DNA of 22,017 nucleotides from an uncultured Ilumatobacter sp. (GTDB taxonomy: Bacteria; Actinomycetota; Acidimicrobiia; Acidimicrobiales; Ilumatobacteraceae), in assembly GCA_938049325.1 (NCBI GenBank), contig CALICC010000092.1, positions 1 to 22,017 of the forward strand. The letters run 5' to 3'. Shown in pieces: positions 21,832 to 22,017 of the stretch (the first letter of the stretch is position 1; every line of letters begins with the position of its first letter). The position numbers were made by a program, and so were the translations under genes. The notes beneath the pieces are model-generated. The model was given only the letters and a program-made list of their open reading frames with translations, was not told where the DNA came from and did no database searches.

Positions 21832-22017
21832 ATGCGAATGGCAGAGCTCAGCCGGCTCAGCGGCGTATCCACCGCCACGATCAAGTACTACCTCCGAGAG
21901 GGTCTGCTCCCCGGCGGGGAGCAGACGGCACCGAATCAAGCTCGCTACGGCCAAGAACACATCGATCGCCTGGCGCTGATCCGCGCGCTCCGAGAGGCCG
22001 CGGGGCTCTCGGTCTCG
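21832..22017 (+). CDS. MerR-family transcriptional regulator, cut by window edge
   Basis: The first 62 residues of a MerR-type DNA-binding protein: MAELSRLSGVSTATIKYYLR with EGLLPGG is the canonical first half of the winged helix, followed by NQARYGQEHIDRLALIRAL. The sequence TIKYYLREGLLP, where metal sensors have TIRYYE, places it among drug/stress-type members and not metal sensors; its effector domain lies outside the window. AGGAGA (21821-21826) is 5 nt before the ATG at 21832; an ATG at 21838 is an alternative. It is divergent from the DoxX-like gene and probably controls it through the shared AT-rich intergenic region. Confidence 0.88.
   Translation, partial: MRMAELSRLSGVSTATIKYYLREGLLPGGEQTAPNQARYGQEHIDRLALIRALREAAGLSVS

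Overview
The window is high-GC DNA with strong G/C bias at third codon positions. Several genes have a TAnnnT-type -10 box 6 nt before the ATG (leaderless mRNAs). It carries large AfsR/SARP-type regulators, a DrrAB-like exporter and a DUF2293 protein. This points to an actinobacterium. The overall style is reminiscent of the Acidimicrobiia (Ilumatobacter-like), but that is an inference from gene style and not from a marker gene.

Left part (1-2651): a copper-export module on the minus strand. It comprises a CueR/MerR-type metal regulator and a CopA-type P1B ATPase cut by the window edge. Two nearly identical MerR-type promoter/operators (TTGACC-N20-TACGTT) flank the regulator. One fires into copA, which would be leaderless. 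The other fires the opposite way into about 70 nt closed by a strong hairpin. Next come a secreted LVIVD-repeat protein with an inserted PA domain (2671-4674, minus) and a DUF2293 protein (4820-5482, plus).

Mobile-element scars: 5565-5840 holds decayed tyrosine-integrase fragments, an 18-bp perfect palindrome and a 60-bp element. That element recurs (46/60 identical) at 12799-12858, beside an orphan 3' half of a tRNA-Met gene (12672-12716). A vapBC toxin-antitoxin pair (5914-6509) lies next to the first scar.

Centre (6697-12337, minus): the most unusual locus. One 1654-residue polypeptide joins a SARP DNA-binding/BTAD module, a Ser/Thr kinase, an nSTAND-type ATPase, a coiled coil with a transmembrane segment, and an extracytoplasmic solute-binding domain. 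It reads as a single-chain transmembrane sensor-regulator. Upstream on the same strand is a small membrane-anchored protein with four repeats of about 18 residues.

Right part (13009-22017): a CPBP-family intramembrane protease and a small four-helix membrane protein (DUF6326-like), both minus; then a second large SARP-type regulator (minus) containing a class III cyclase-like domain that has lost its metal-binding aspartates, plus an AfsR-like ATPase. Divergent from it is a translationally coupled drrA-drrB-methyltransferase operon, whose methyltransferase seems frameshifted near its end. The window closes with a DoxX-like/DUF3291-like fusion protein (minus), divergent from a MerR-family regulator truncated by the window edge. 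They share a short AT-rich intergenic region with a near-consensus promoter.
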